Source of the DNA: Ulva prolifera
Taxonomy: Eukaryota; Chlorophyta; Ulvophyceae; Ulvales; Ulvaceae
Reading direction: 5' to 3'
Assembly (NCBI GenBank): GCA_023078555.1
Contig: CM041199.1
Span: forward strand, 10,465,943 to 10,529,942
DNA: 64,000 nucleotides
Below, piece by piece: positions 1 through 9,911 of the stretch (within the stretch, counting starts at the first letter, position 1; each line of letters opens with the position of its first letter). A model generated the notes under the pieces. It made no database searches. It had not been told where the DNA came from and worked only from the letters and a program-made list of their open reading frames with translations. A program made the position numbers and the translations under genes.

Positions 1-435
1 AGATCTAGGACGTCAAGTATGCATTGCACAGTTGTTGCTAACTCCTAGGAGTGGCGTGGAACAAAAGTGCACACTTTTCACCAACCATGTGAATGGACTT
101 GGTTGTAGCCACGCAACCCCCCGCGCAGCAAAAGGTACGTCGCCATCAACATTCCAAGATGTTGGAGGGTATGGGATGTCCATCATTCATTGCGTATTTT
201 CTGCAGACACCATGGAGTGGTGTAATGCAAAAGTGCACACTTTCCACCAACCCATGTGAATGGACTTGGTTGTAGCCACGCAACCCCCCGCGCATCAAAA
301 GGTACGTCGCCATGAACATTCCAAGATGTTTGGGGGTATGGGATGATTATCATTCATTGCATATTTGCTGCTGACTCCCAGGAGTGGCGTGGGGCAAAAG
401 TGCACACTTTTCACCAACCTTGTGAATGGACTTGG
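1..435 (+). repeat. HOR block 0, partial: (A)-B-C
   Basis: The window opens inside the A monomer, exactly at AGATCT; 102 of 165 bp are present. B is 103-269 with GTTGGAGGG and GTAATGC; C is 270-435 with a private GTTTGGGGG. The full block would be 498 bp. Confidence 0.92.
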
Positions 436-600
436 CTATACACAAGCATACCCCCGCGCACCATAGGGAAGTTGCCAGAAACATCCTTTGATTCTGAAAG
501 ATCTAGGACGTCAAGTATGCATTGCACAGTTGTTGCTAACTCCCAGGAGTGGCGTGGAACAAAAGTGCACACTTTTCACCAACCATGTGAATGGACTTGG
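436..600 (+). repeat. Class A (block head) monomer, type example
   Basis: 165 bp, starting CTATA(G/C)ACAAGC and ending GAATGGACTTGG. It is the most diverged class. The middle part (GGGAAGTTGCCAGAAACATC, then GATTCTGAAAGATCTAGG) aligns only loosely with other monomers, while the last 60 bp match well. Most copies hold a BglII site (AGATCT). Sixty-five A monomers occur, one per block, never two adjacent and never inside a block. Sub-lineages differ after TTGTTGCTAACT: CCCAGG, CCTAGG, ACTAGG, CCCAAG, or CCCAGGACTGG. Confidence 0.95.
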
Positions 601-644
601 TTGTAGCCACGCAACCCCCCGCGCAGCAAAAGGTACGTTGCCAT

Positions 645-662
645 CAACATTCCAAGATGTTG
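645..662. repeat. Second dyad, CAACAT/ATGTTG (example)
   Basis: CAACAT and ATGTTG flank TCCAAG. This 6-bp-arm inverted repeat recurs in monomers with the CATCAAC form; the CATGAAC form keeps 5-bp arms (AACAT/ATGTT). It lies about 75 bp upstream of the AAAGTG dyad. Confidence 0.85.
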
Positions 663-727
663 GGGGGTATGGGATGTCCATCATTCATTGCGTATTTTCT
701 GCAGACACCATGGAGTGGTGTGGTGCA

Positions 728-741
728 AAAGTGTACACTTT
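728..741. repeat. Perfect 14-bp palindrome in B monomers (example)
   Basis: AAAGTGTACACTTT equals its own reverse complement. It arises in B monomers with GTGTAC instead of the usual GTGCAC. A and C monomers have arms AAAAGTG and CACTTTT around a 2-base centre. In B a further TGGTG/CACCA pair lies outside (721-725 and 743-747), so every monomer has a dyad here. Confidence 0.9.
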
Positions 742-934
742 CCACCAACCCATGTGAATGGACTTGGTTGTAGCCACGCAACCCCCCGCGCATCAAAAGG
801 TACATCGCCATCAACATTCCAAGATGTTGGGGGGTATGGGATGTCCATCATTCATTGCGTATTTTCTGCAGACACCATGGAGTGGTGTGGTGCAAAAGTG
901 CACACTTTCCACCAACCCATGTGAATGGACTTGG

Positions 935-1100
935 TTGTAGCCACGCAACCCCCCGCGCATCAAAAGGTACGTCGCCATGAACATTCCAAGATGTTAGGGG
1001 GTATGGGATGATTATCATTCATTGCATATTTGCTGCTGACTCCCAGGAGTGGCGTGGGGCAAAAGTGCACACTTTTCACCAACCATGTGAATGGACTTGG
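935..1100 (+). repeat. Class C (block end) monomer, type example
   Basis: 166 bp. The first half is B-like (TTGTAGCC, GTACGTCGCCATGAACATTC). The second half switches at GGGATGATTATC to an A-like sequence (TTTGCTGCTGACTCCCAGG, GTGGCGTGGGGC). The last C of a block usually ends ACCTTGTGAATGG and joins CTATAG of the next A. A preceding C, where present, ends ACCATGTG and joins TTGTAG. The mosaic suggests an ancient A x B recombinant (inference). Confidence 0.93.
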
Positions 1101-1265
1101 TTGTAGCCACGCAACCCCCCGCGCATCAAAAGGTAGTCGCCATGAACATTCCAAGATGTTGGAGGGTATGGGATGATTATCATTCATTGCATATTTGCTG
1201 CTGACTCCCAGGAGTGGCGTGGGGCAAAAGTGCACACTTTTCACCAACCTTGTGAATGGACTTGG

Positions 1266-2428
1266 CTATAGACAAGCATACCCCCGCGCACCATAGGGAA
1301 GTTGCCAGAAACATCCTTTGATTCTGAAAGATCTAGGACGTCAAGTATGCATTGCACAGTTGTTGCTAACTCCCAGGAGTGGCGTGGAACAAAAGTGCAC
1401 ACTTTTCACCAACCATGTGAATGGACTTGGTTGTAGCCACGCAACCCCCCGCGCAGCAAAAGGTACGTTGCCATCAACATTCAAAGATGTTGGGGGGTAT
1501 GAGATGTCCATCATTCATTGCGTATTTTCTGCAGACACCATGGAGTGGTGTAATGCAAAAGTGCACACTTTCCACCAACCCATGTGAACGGACTTGGTTG
1601 CAGCCACGCAACCCCCCGCACATCAAAGGTACGACTACATGAACATTCCAAGATGTTGGGGGGTATGGGATGTCCATCATTCATTGCGTATTTTCTGCAG
1701 ACACCATGGAGTGGTGTAATGCAAAAGTGCACACTTTCCACCAACCCATGTGAACGGACTTGGTTGCAGCCACGCAACCCCCCGCACATCAAAGGTACGA
1801 CTACATGAACATTCCAAGATGTTGGGGGGCATGGGATGTCCATCATTCATTGCGTATTTTCTGCAGACACCATGGAGTGGTGTGGTGCAAAAGTGCACAC
1901 TTTCCACCAACCCATGTGAATGGACTTGGTTGTAGCCACGCAACCCCCCGCGCATCAAAAGGTACGTCGACATGAACATTCAAAGATGTTGGGGGGTATG
2001 GGATGTCCATCATTCATTGCGTATTTTCTGCAGACACCATGGAGTGGTGTGGTGCAAAAGTGCACACTTTCCACCAACCCATGTGAATGGACTTGGTTGT
2101 AGCCACGCAACCCCCCGCGCATCAAAGGGTACGTCGCCATGAACATTCCAAGATGTTAGGGGGTATGGGATGATTATCATTCATTGCATATTTGCTGCTG
2201 ACTCCCAGGAGTGGCGTGGGGCAAAAGTGCACACTTTTCACCAACCATGTGAATGGACTTGGTTGTAGCCACGCAACCCCCCGCGCATCAAAAGGTACGT
2301 CGCCATGAACATTCCAAGATGTTGGAGGGTATGGGATGATTATCATTCATTGCATATTTGCTGCTGACTCCCAGGAGTGGCGTGGGGCAAAAGTGCACAC
2401 TTTTCACCAACCTTGTGAATGGACTTGG
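1266..2428 (+). repeat. HOR block 2: A-B-D-D-B-C-C (7)
   Basis: 1,163 bp. Two D monomers (1598-1763, 1764-1929) follow the first B. The B at 1930 has GTCGACATGAACATTCAAAG, a variant seen after D throughout the array. Confidence 0.93.
1598..1763 (+). repeat. Class D monomer, type example
   Basis: 166 bp. A B relative starting TTGCAGCCACGC with CGCACATCAAAGG and TACGACTACATG or TACGATGACATG. It always follows a monomer ending GTAATGC...GAACGGACTTGG, so the two variants travel together as a linked pair. D occurs in blocks 2, 6, 9, 12, 13, 15-17, 19, 22, 24, 27, 35, 37, 40, 42, 43, 47, 54 and 61, at most three in a row. Confidence 0.93.
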
Positions 2429-3924
2429 CTATAGACAAGCATACCCCCGCGCACTATAGGGAAGTTGCCAGAAACATCCTTTGATTCTGAAAGATCTAGG
2501 ACGTCAAGTATGCATTGCACAGTTGTTGCTAACTCCTAGGAGTGGCGTGGAACAAAAGTGCACACTTTTTACCAACCATGTGAATGGACTTGGTTGTAGC
2601 CACGCAACCCCCCGCGCAGCAAAAGGTACGTCGCCATCAACATTCCAAGATTTTGGGGGGTATGGGATGTCCATCATTCATTGCGTATTTTCTGCAGACA
2701 CCATGGCGTGGTGTGGTGCAAAAGTGCACATTTTCCACCAACCCATGTGAATGGACTTGGTTGTACCCACGCACCCCCTGCGCATCAAAAGGTACGTCGC
2801 CATCAACATTCCAAGATGTTGGGGGTATGGGATGTCCATCATTCATTGCGTATTTTCTGCAGACACCATGGAGTGGTGTGGTGCAAAAGTGCACACTTTC
2901 CACCAACCCATGTGAATGGATTTGGTTGTAGCCACGCAACCCCCCGCGCATCAAAAGGTACGTCCCCATGAACATCCAAAGATGTTGGGGGGTATGGGAT
3001 GTCCATCATCCATTGCGTATTTTCTGCAGACACCATGGAGTGGTGTGGTGCAAAAGTGCACACTTTCCACCAACCCATGTGAATGGACTTGGTTGTAGCC
3101 ACGCAACCCCCCGCGCAGCAAAAGGTACGTCGCCATCAACATTCCAAGATTTTGGGGGGTATGGGATGTCCATCATTCATTGCGTATTTTCTGCAGACAC
3201 CATGGCGTGGTGTGGTGCAAAATTGCACATTTTCCACCAACCCATGTGAATGGACTTGGTTGTACCCACGCACCCCCTGCGCATCAAAAGGTACGTCGCC
3301 ATCAACATTCCAAGATGTTGGGGGTATGGGATGTCCATCATTCATTGCGTATTTTCTGCAGACACCATGGAGTGGTGTGGTGCAAAAGTGCACACTTTCC
3401 ACCAACCCATGTGAATGGACTTGGTTGTAGCCACGCAACCCCCCGCGCATCAAAAGGTACGTCCCCATGAACATTCAAAGATGTTGGGGGGTATGGGATG
3501 TCCATCATCCATTGCGTATTTTCTGCAGACACCATGGAGTGGTGTGGTGCAAAAGTGTACACTTTCCACCAACCCATGTGAATGGACTTGGTTGTAGCCA
3601 CGCAACCCCCCGCGCATCAAAAGGTACATCGCCATCAACATTCCAAGATGTTGGGGGGTATGGGATGTCCATCATTCATTGCGTATTTTCTGCAGACACC
3701 ATGGAGTGGTGTGGTGCAAAAGTGCACACTTTCCACCAACCCATGTGAATGGACTTGGTTGTAGCCACGCAACCCCCCGCGCATCAAAAGGTACGTCGCC
3801 ATGAACATTCCAAGATGTTGGGGGGTATGGGATGATTATCATTCATTGCATATTTGCTGCTGACTCCCAGGAGTGGCGTGGGGCAAAAGTGCACACTTTT
3901 CACCAACCTTGTGAATGGACTTGG
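2429..3924 (+). repeat. HOR block 3: A-B-E-B-B-E-B-B-C (9)
   Basis: 1,496 bp. Contains an internal tandem copy of a 499-bp B-E-B unit (2594-3092 and 3093-3591). The second copy differs by AAATTGCACATTTT and a few bases. The head carries GCACTATAGGG. Confidence 0.93.
2761..2925 (+). repeat. Class E monomer, type example
   Basis: 165 bp. A B relative starting TTGTACCCACGCACCCCC with CTGCGCATC, shorter than B by one base in the C run and one in the G run. It is always preceded by a B with GTGCACATTTTCC (or TTGCACATTTTCC) and always followed by a B. It occurs only in blocks 3, 29, 30, 33, 35, 40, 45, 49 and 51. Confidence 0.93.
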
Positions 3925-4422
3925 CTATAGACAAGCATACCCCCGCGCACCATAGGGAAGTTGCCAAAAACATCCTTTGATTCTGAAAGATGTAGGACGT
4001 CAAGTATGCATTGCACAGTTGTTGCTAACTCCTAGGAGTGGCGTGGAACAAAAGTGCACACTTTTCACCAACCATGTGAATGGACTTGGTTGTAGCCACG
4101 CAACCCCCCGCGCAGCAAAAGGTACGTCGCCATCAACATTCCAAGATGTTGGAGGGTATGGGATGTCCATCATTCATTGCGTATTTTCTGCAGACACCAT
4201 GGAGTGGTGTAATGCAAAAGTGCACACTTTCCACCAACCCATGTGAATGGACTTGGTTGTAGCCACGCAACCCCCCGCGCATGAAAAGGTGCGTCGCCAT
4301 GAACATTCCAAGATGTTGGGGGGTATGGGATGATTATCATTCATTGCATATTTGCTGCTGACTCCCAGGAGTGGCGTGGGGCAAAAGTGCACACTTTTCA
4401 CCAACCATGTGAATGGACTTGG
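3925..4422 (+). repeat. HOR block 4: A-B-C (3)
   Basis: 498 bp. The head has AGATGTAGG, which removes the BglII site. C has CATGAAAAGGTGCGTCG and ends ACCATGTG directly before CTATAG, marking a C-to-A junction unlike the usual ACCTTGTG. Confidence 0.93.
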
Positions 4423-5253
4423 CTATAGACAAGCATACCCCCGCGCACCATAGGGAAGTTGCCAGAAACATCCTTTGATTCTGAAAGATCTAGGACGTCA
4501 AGTATGCATTGCACAGTTGTTGCTAACTCCCAGGACTGGCGTGGAACAAAAGTGCACACTTTTCACCAACCATGTGAATGGACTTGGTTGTAGCCACGCA
4601 ACCCCCCGCGCAGCAAAAGGTACGTTGCCATCAACATTCCAAGATGTTGGGGGGTATGGGATGTCCATCATTCATTGCGTATTTTCTGCAGACACCATGG
4701 AGTGGTGTGGTGCAAAAGTGTACACTTTCCACCAACCCATGTGAATGGACTTGGTTGTAGCCACGCAACCCCCCGCGCATCAAAAGGTACATCGCCATCA
4801 ACATTCCAAGATGTTGGGGGGTATGGGATGTCCATCATTCATTGCGTATTTTCTGCAGACACCATGGAGTGGTGTGGTGCAAAAGTGCACACTGTCCACC
4901 AACCCATGTGAATGGACTTGGTTGTAGCCACGCAACCCCCCGCGCATCAAAAGGCACGTCGCCATGAACATTCCAAGATGTTAGGGGGTATGGGATGATT
5001 ATCATTCATTGCATATTTGCTGCTGACTCCCAGGAGTGGCGTGGGGCAAAAGTGCACACTTTTCACCAACCATGTGAACGGACTTGGTTGTAGCCACGCA
5101 ACCCCCCGCGCATCAAAAGGTACGTCGCCATGAACATTCCAAGATGTTGGAGGGTATGGGATGATTATCATTCATTGCATATTTGCTGCTGACTCCCAGG
5201 AGTGGCGTGGGGCAAAAGTGCACACTTTTCACCAACCTTGTGAATGGACTTGG
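4423..5253 (+). repeat. HOR block 5: A-B-B-C-C (5)
   Basis: 831 bp. Markers: CCCAGGACTGG in A, CACACTGTCC in the second B, GTTAGGGGG in the first C. The same marker set recurs at 54311, 56971, 57802 and 58800. Confidence 0.93.
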
Positions 5254-6584
5254 CTATAGACAAGCATACCCCCGCGCACCATAGGGAAGTTGCCAGAAAC
5301 ATCCTTTGATTCTGAAAGATCTAGGACGTCAAGTATGCATTGCACAGTTGTTGCTAACTCCCAGGAGTGGCGTGGAACAAAAGTGCACACTTTTCACCAA
5401 CCATGTGAATGGACTTGGTTGTAGCCACGCAACCCCCCGCGCAGCAAAAGGTACGTTGCCATCAACATTCAGAGATGTTGGGGGGTATGAGATGTCCATC
5501 ATTCATTGCGTATTTTCTGCAGACACCATGGAGTGGTGTAATGCAAAAGTGCACACTTTCCACCAACCCATGTGAACGGACTTGGTTGCAGCCACGCAAC
5601 CCCCCGCACATCAAAGGTACGACTACATGAACATTCCAAGATGTTGGGGGGCATGGGATGTCCATCATTCATTGCGTATTTTCTGCAGACACCATGGAGT
5701 GGTGTGGTGCAAAAGTGCACACTTTCCACCAACCCATGTGAATGGACTTGGTTGTAGCCACGCAACCCCCCGCGCATCAAAAGGTACGTCGACATGAACA
5801 TTCAAAGATGTTGGGGGGTATGGGATGTCCATCATTCATTGCGTATTTTCTGCAGACACCATGGAGTGGTGTAATGCAAAAGTGCACACTTTCCACCAAC
5901 CCATGTGAACGGACTTGGTTGCAGCCACGCAACCCCCCGCACATCAAATGTACGATGACATGAACATTCCAAGATGTTGGGGGGTATGGGATGTCCATCA
6001 TTCATTGCGTATTTTCTGCAGACACCATGGAGTGGTGTAATGCAAAAGTGCACACTTTCCACCAACCCATGTGAATGGACTTGGTTGTAGCCACGCAACC
6101 CCCCGCGCATCAAAAGGTACGTCCCCATGAACATTCAAAGATGTTGGGGGGTATGGGATGTCCATCATCCATTGCGTATTTTCTGCAGACACCATGGAGT
6201 GGTGTGGTGCAAAAGTGTACACTTTCCACCAACCCATGTGAATGGACTTGGTTGTAGCCACGCAACCCCCCGCGCATCAAAAGGTACATCGCCATCAACA
6301 TTCCAAGATGTTGGGGGGTATGGGATGTCCATCATTCATTGCTTATTTTCTGCAGACACCATGGAGTGGTGTGGTGCAAAAGTGCACACTTTCCACCAAC
6401 CCATGTGAATGGACTTGGTTGTAGCCACGCAACCCCCCGCGCATCAAAAGGTACGTCGCCATGAACATTCCAAGATGTTGGGGGGTATGGGATGATTATC
6501 ATTCATTGCATATTTGCTGCTGACTCCCAGGAGTGGCGTGGGGCAAAAGTGCACACTTTTCACCAACCTTGTGAATGGACTTGG
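5254..6584 (+). repeat. HOR block 6: A-B-D-B-D-B-B-C (8)
   Basis: 1,331 bp. First B has ACATTCAGAGATG and TATGAGATG. D and B alternate. The last B has the rare TGCTTATTTTCTG. The same 8-mer recurs at 17893, 55142 and 61293. Confidence 0.93.
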
Positions 6585-7082
6585 CTATAGACAAGCATAC
6601 CCCCGCGCACCATAGGGAAGTTGCCAGAAACATCCTTTGATTCTGAAAGATCTAGGACGTCAAGTATGCATTGCACAGTTGTTGCTAACTCCTAGGAGTG
6701 GCGTGGAACAAAAGTGCACACTTTTCACCAACCATGTGAATGGACTTGGTTGTAGCCACGCAACCCCCCGCGCAGCAAAAGGTACGTCGCCATCAACATT
6801 CCAAGATGTTGGAGGGTATGGGATGTCCATCATTCATTGCGTATTTTCTGCAGACACCATGGAGTGGTGTAATGCAAAAGTGCACACTTTCCACCAACCC
6901 ATGTGAATGGACTTGGTTGTAGCCACGCAACCCCCCGCGCATGAAAAGGTGCGTCGCCATGAACATTCCAAGATGTTGGGGGGTATGGGATGATTATCAT
7001 TCATTGCATATTTGCTGCTGACTCCCAGGAGTGGCGTGGGGCAAAAGTGCACACTTTTCACCAACCATGTGAATGGACTTGG
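6585..7082 (+). repeat. HOR block 7: A-B-C (3)
   Basis: 498 bp; like block 4 with GAAAAGGTGCG in C, but the head keeps AGATCTAGG. Confidence 0.93.
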
Positions 7083-7747
7083 CTATAGACAAGCATACCC
7101 CCGCGCACCATAGGGAAGTTGCCAGAAACATCCTTTGATTCTGAAAGATCTAGGACGTCAAGTATGCATTGCACAGTTGTTGCTGACTCCCAGGAGTGGC
7201 GTGGAACAAAAGTGCACACTTTTCACCAACCATGTGAATGGACTTGGTTGTAGCCACGCAACCCCCCGCGCAGCAAAAGGTACGTTGCCATCAACATTCC
7301 AAGATGTTGGGGGGTATGGGATGTCCATCATTCATTGCGTATTTTCTGCAGAAACCATGGAGTGGTGTGGTGCAAAAGTGTACACTTTCCACCAACCCAT
7401 GTGAATGGACTTGGTTGTAGCCACGCAACCCCCCGCGCATCAAAAGGTACATCGCCATCAACATTCCAAGATGTTGGGGGGTATGGGATGTCCATCATTC
7501 ATTGCGTATTTTCTGCATACACCATGGAGTGGTGTGGTGCAAAAGTGCACACTTTCCACCAACCCATGTGAATGGACTTGGTTGTAGCCACGCAACCCCC
7601 CGCGCATCAAAAGGTACGTCGCCATGAACATTCCAAGATGTTGGAGGGTATGGGATGATTATCATTCATTGCATATTTGCTGCTGACTCCCAGGAGTGGC
7701 GTGGGGCAAAAGTGCACACTTTTCACCAACCTTGTGAATGGACTTGG
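7083..7747 (+). repeat. HOR block 8: A-B-B-C (4)
   Basis: 665 bp. Markers: TTGTTGCTGACTCC in A, CTGCAGAAACC in the first B, CTGCATACACC in the second (PstI lost). Copies at 9912, 19722, 21218 and 24047 share all three. Confidence 0.93.
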
Positions 7748-9413
7748 CTATAGACAAGCATACCCCCGCGCACCATAGGGAAGTTGCCAGAAACATCCTT
7801 TGATTCTGAAAGATCTAGGACGTCAAGTATGCATTGCACTGTTGTTGCTAACTCCCAGGAGTGGCGTGGAACAAAAGTGCACACTTTTCACCAACCATGT
7901 GAATGGACTTGGTTGTAGCCACGCAACCCCCCGCGCAGCAAAAGGTACGTTGCCATCAACATTCAGAGATGTTGGGGGGTATGAGATGTCCATCATTCAT
8001 TGCGTATTTTCTGCAGACACCATGGAGTGGTGTAATGCAAAAGTGCACACTTTCCACCAACCCATGTGAACGGACTTGGTTGCAGCCACGCAACCCCCCG
8101 CACATCAAAGATACGACTACATGAACATTCCAAGATGTTGGGGGGCATGGGATGTCCATCATTCATTGCGTATTTTCTGCAGACACCATGGAGTGGTGTG
8201 GTGCAAAAGTGCACACTTTCCACCAACCCATGTGAATGGACTTGGTTGTAGCCACGCAACCCCCCGCGCATCAAAAGGTACGTCGACATGAACATTCAAA
8301 GATGTTGGGGGGTATGGGATGTCCATCATTCATTGCGTATTTTCTGCAGACACCATGGCGTGGTGTGGTGCAAAAGTGCACACTTTCCACCAACCCATGT
8401 GAATGGACTTGGTTGTAGCCACGCAACCCCCCGCGCATCAAAAGGTACGTCGCCATGAACATTCAAAGATGTTGGGGGGTATGAGATGTCCATCATTCAT
8501 TGCGTATTTTCTGCAGACACCATGGAGTGGTGTGGTGCAAAAATGCACACTTTCCACCAACCCATGTGAATGGACTTGGTTGTAGCCACGCAACCCCCCG
8601 CGCAGCAAAAGGTACGTTGCCATCAACATTCCAAGATGTTGGGGGGTATGGGATGTCCATCATTCATTGCGTATTTTCTGCAGACACCATGGCGTGGTGT
8701 GGTGCAAAAGTGTACACTTTCCACCAACCCATGTGAATGGACTTGGTTGTAGCCACGCAACCCCCCGCGCATCAAAAGGTACATCGCCATCAACATTCCA
8801 AGATGTTGGGGGGTATGGGATGTCCATCATTCATTGCGTATTTTCTGCAGACACCATGGAGTGGTGTGGTGCAAAAGTGCACACTTTCCACCAACCCATG
8901 TGAATGGACTTGGTTGTAGCCACGCAACCCCCCGCGCATCAAAAGGTACGTCGCCATGAACATTCCAAGATGTTGGGGGGTATGGGATGTCCATCATTCA
9001 TTGCGTATTTTCTGCAGACACCATGGAGTGGTGTGGTGCAAAAGTGTACACTTTCCACCAACCCATGTGAATGGACTTGGTTGTAGCCACGCAACCCCCC
9101 GCGCATCAAAAGGTACATCGCCATCAACATTCCAAGATGTTGGGGGGTATGGGATGTCCATCATTCATTGCTTATTTTCTGCAGACACCATGGAGTGGTG
9201 TGGTGCAAAAGTGCACACTTTCCACCAACCCATGTGAATGGACTTGGTTGTAGCCACGCAACCCCCCGCGCATCAAAAGGTACGTCGCCATGAACATTCC
9301 AAGATGTTGGGGGGTATGGGATGATTATCATTCATTGCATATTTGCTGCTGACTCCCAGGAGTGGCGTGGGGCAAAAGTGCACACTTTTCACCAACCTTG
9401 TGAATGGACTTGG
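7748..9413 (+). repeat. HOR block 9: A-B-D-B-B-B-B-B-B-C (10)
   Basis: 1,666 bp. Head marker GCACTGTTG. An internal GCGCAGC-type B (8580-8746) sits away from A, a relic of an earlier recombination. The last B has TGCTTATTTTC. Confidence 0.93.
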
Positions 9414-9911
9414 CTATAGACAAGCATACCCCCGCGCACCATAGGGAAGTTGCCAGAAACATCCTTTGATTCTGAAAGATCTAGGACGTCAAGTATGCAT
9501 TGCACAGTTGTTGCTAACTCCTAGGAGTGGCGTGGAACAAAAGTGCACACTTTTCACCAACCATGTGAATGGACTTGGTTGTAGCCACGCAACCCCCCGC
9601 GCAGCAAAAGGTACGTCGCCATCAACATTCCAAGATGTTGGAGGGTATGGGATGTCCATCATTCATTGCGTATTTTTTGCAGACACCATGGAGTGGTGTA
9701 ATGCAAAAGTGCACACTTTCCACCAACCCATGTGAATGGACTTGGTTGTAGCCACGCAACCCCCCGCGCATGAAAAGGTGCGTCGCCATGAACATTCCAA
9801 GATGTTGGGGGGTATGGGATGATTATCATTCATTGCATATTTGCTGCTGACTCCCAGGAGTGGCGTGGGGCAAAAGTGCACACTTTTCACCAACCATGTG
9901 AATGGACTTGG
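9414..9911 (+). repeat. HOR block 10: A-B-C (3)
   Basis: 498 bp copy of block 7, 2,829 bp downstream of it; private change TATTTTTTGCAG in B. Confidence 0.93.

Larger units (their letters stand above)
601..767 (+). repeat. Class B monomer, type example
   Basis: 167 bp, starting TTGTAGCCACGC. It carries C6, either GCGCAGC or GCGCATC, GGTACGTCGCC with many CpG variants, a G6 run, GGGATGTCCATCATTC, TTTTCTGCAGACACC (PstI) and CCATGGAGTGG (NcoI). It is the commonest class. The GCGCAGC form is nearly always the monomer directly after A; the GCGCATC form fills the interior. Two end types exist: GTGGTGC and GTAATGC. The latter with GAACGGACTTGG leads into class D. Confidence 0.95.
436..1265 (+). repeat. 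HOR block 1: A-B-B-C-C (5)
   Basis: 830 bp instead of 831, because the last C lacks one base at GGTAGTCGCC (near 1135). The head has the private CTATACACAAG. The first C carries GTTAGGGGG, the second GTTGGAGGG. Confidence 0.93.

Noticed and set aside
1-10. Window starting exactly at a BglII site
   Set aside because: Could suggest a clone end, but the window edge is arbitrary and the site occurs in most A monomers.
436-455. Promoter-like CTATAGA at the start of A monomers
   Set aside because: Not a convincing TATA box, with no other promoter feature. It is the monomer junction sequence.
661-674. G-quadruplex from the G6 run followed by TATGGG
   Set aside because: Only G6 and one G3 lie close together. 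The four separate G-tracts of a canonical quadruplex are not present within a short distance.
601-767. CENP-B box
   Set aside because: The core TTCG...CGGG pattern is absent; I see no TTCG in any monomer class.
601-783. A 60-residue ATG-started frame repeated about once per B monomer (ATGGACTTGG to a stop in the next monomer)
   Set aside because: It exists only because the monomer happens to lack stops in that frame. D monomers lose the ATG (GAACGG), differences between copies change residues freely, monomer lengths of 165-167 shift the frame, and equally long frames exist on the other strand.
436-933. Terminal repeats of a mobile element, suggested by the recurrent 498-bp unit
   Set aside because: The unit is three monomers of the satellite. 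It encloses no element and shows no target-site duplication.
2594-2941. Longer frames up to 115 codons on both strands in the E-containing blocks
   Set aside because: E is 165 bp (divisible by three), so two monomers can be read through in one frame. No codon bias, domain or non-repeat sequence.
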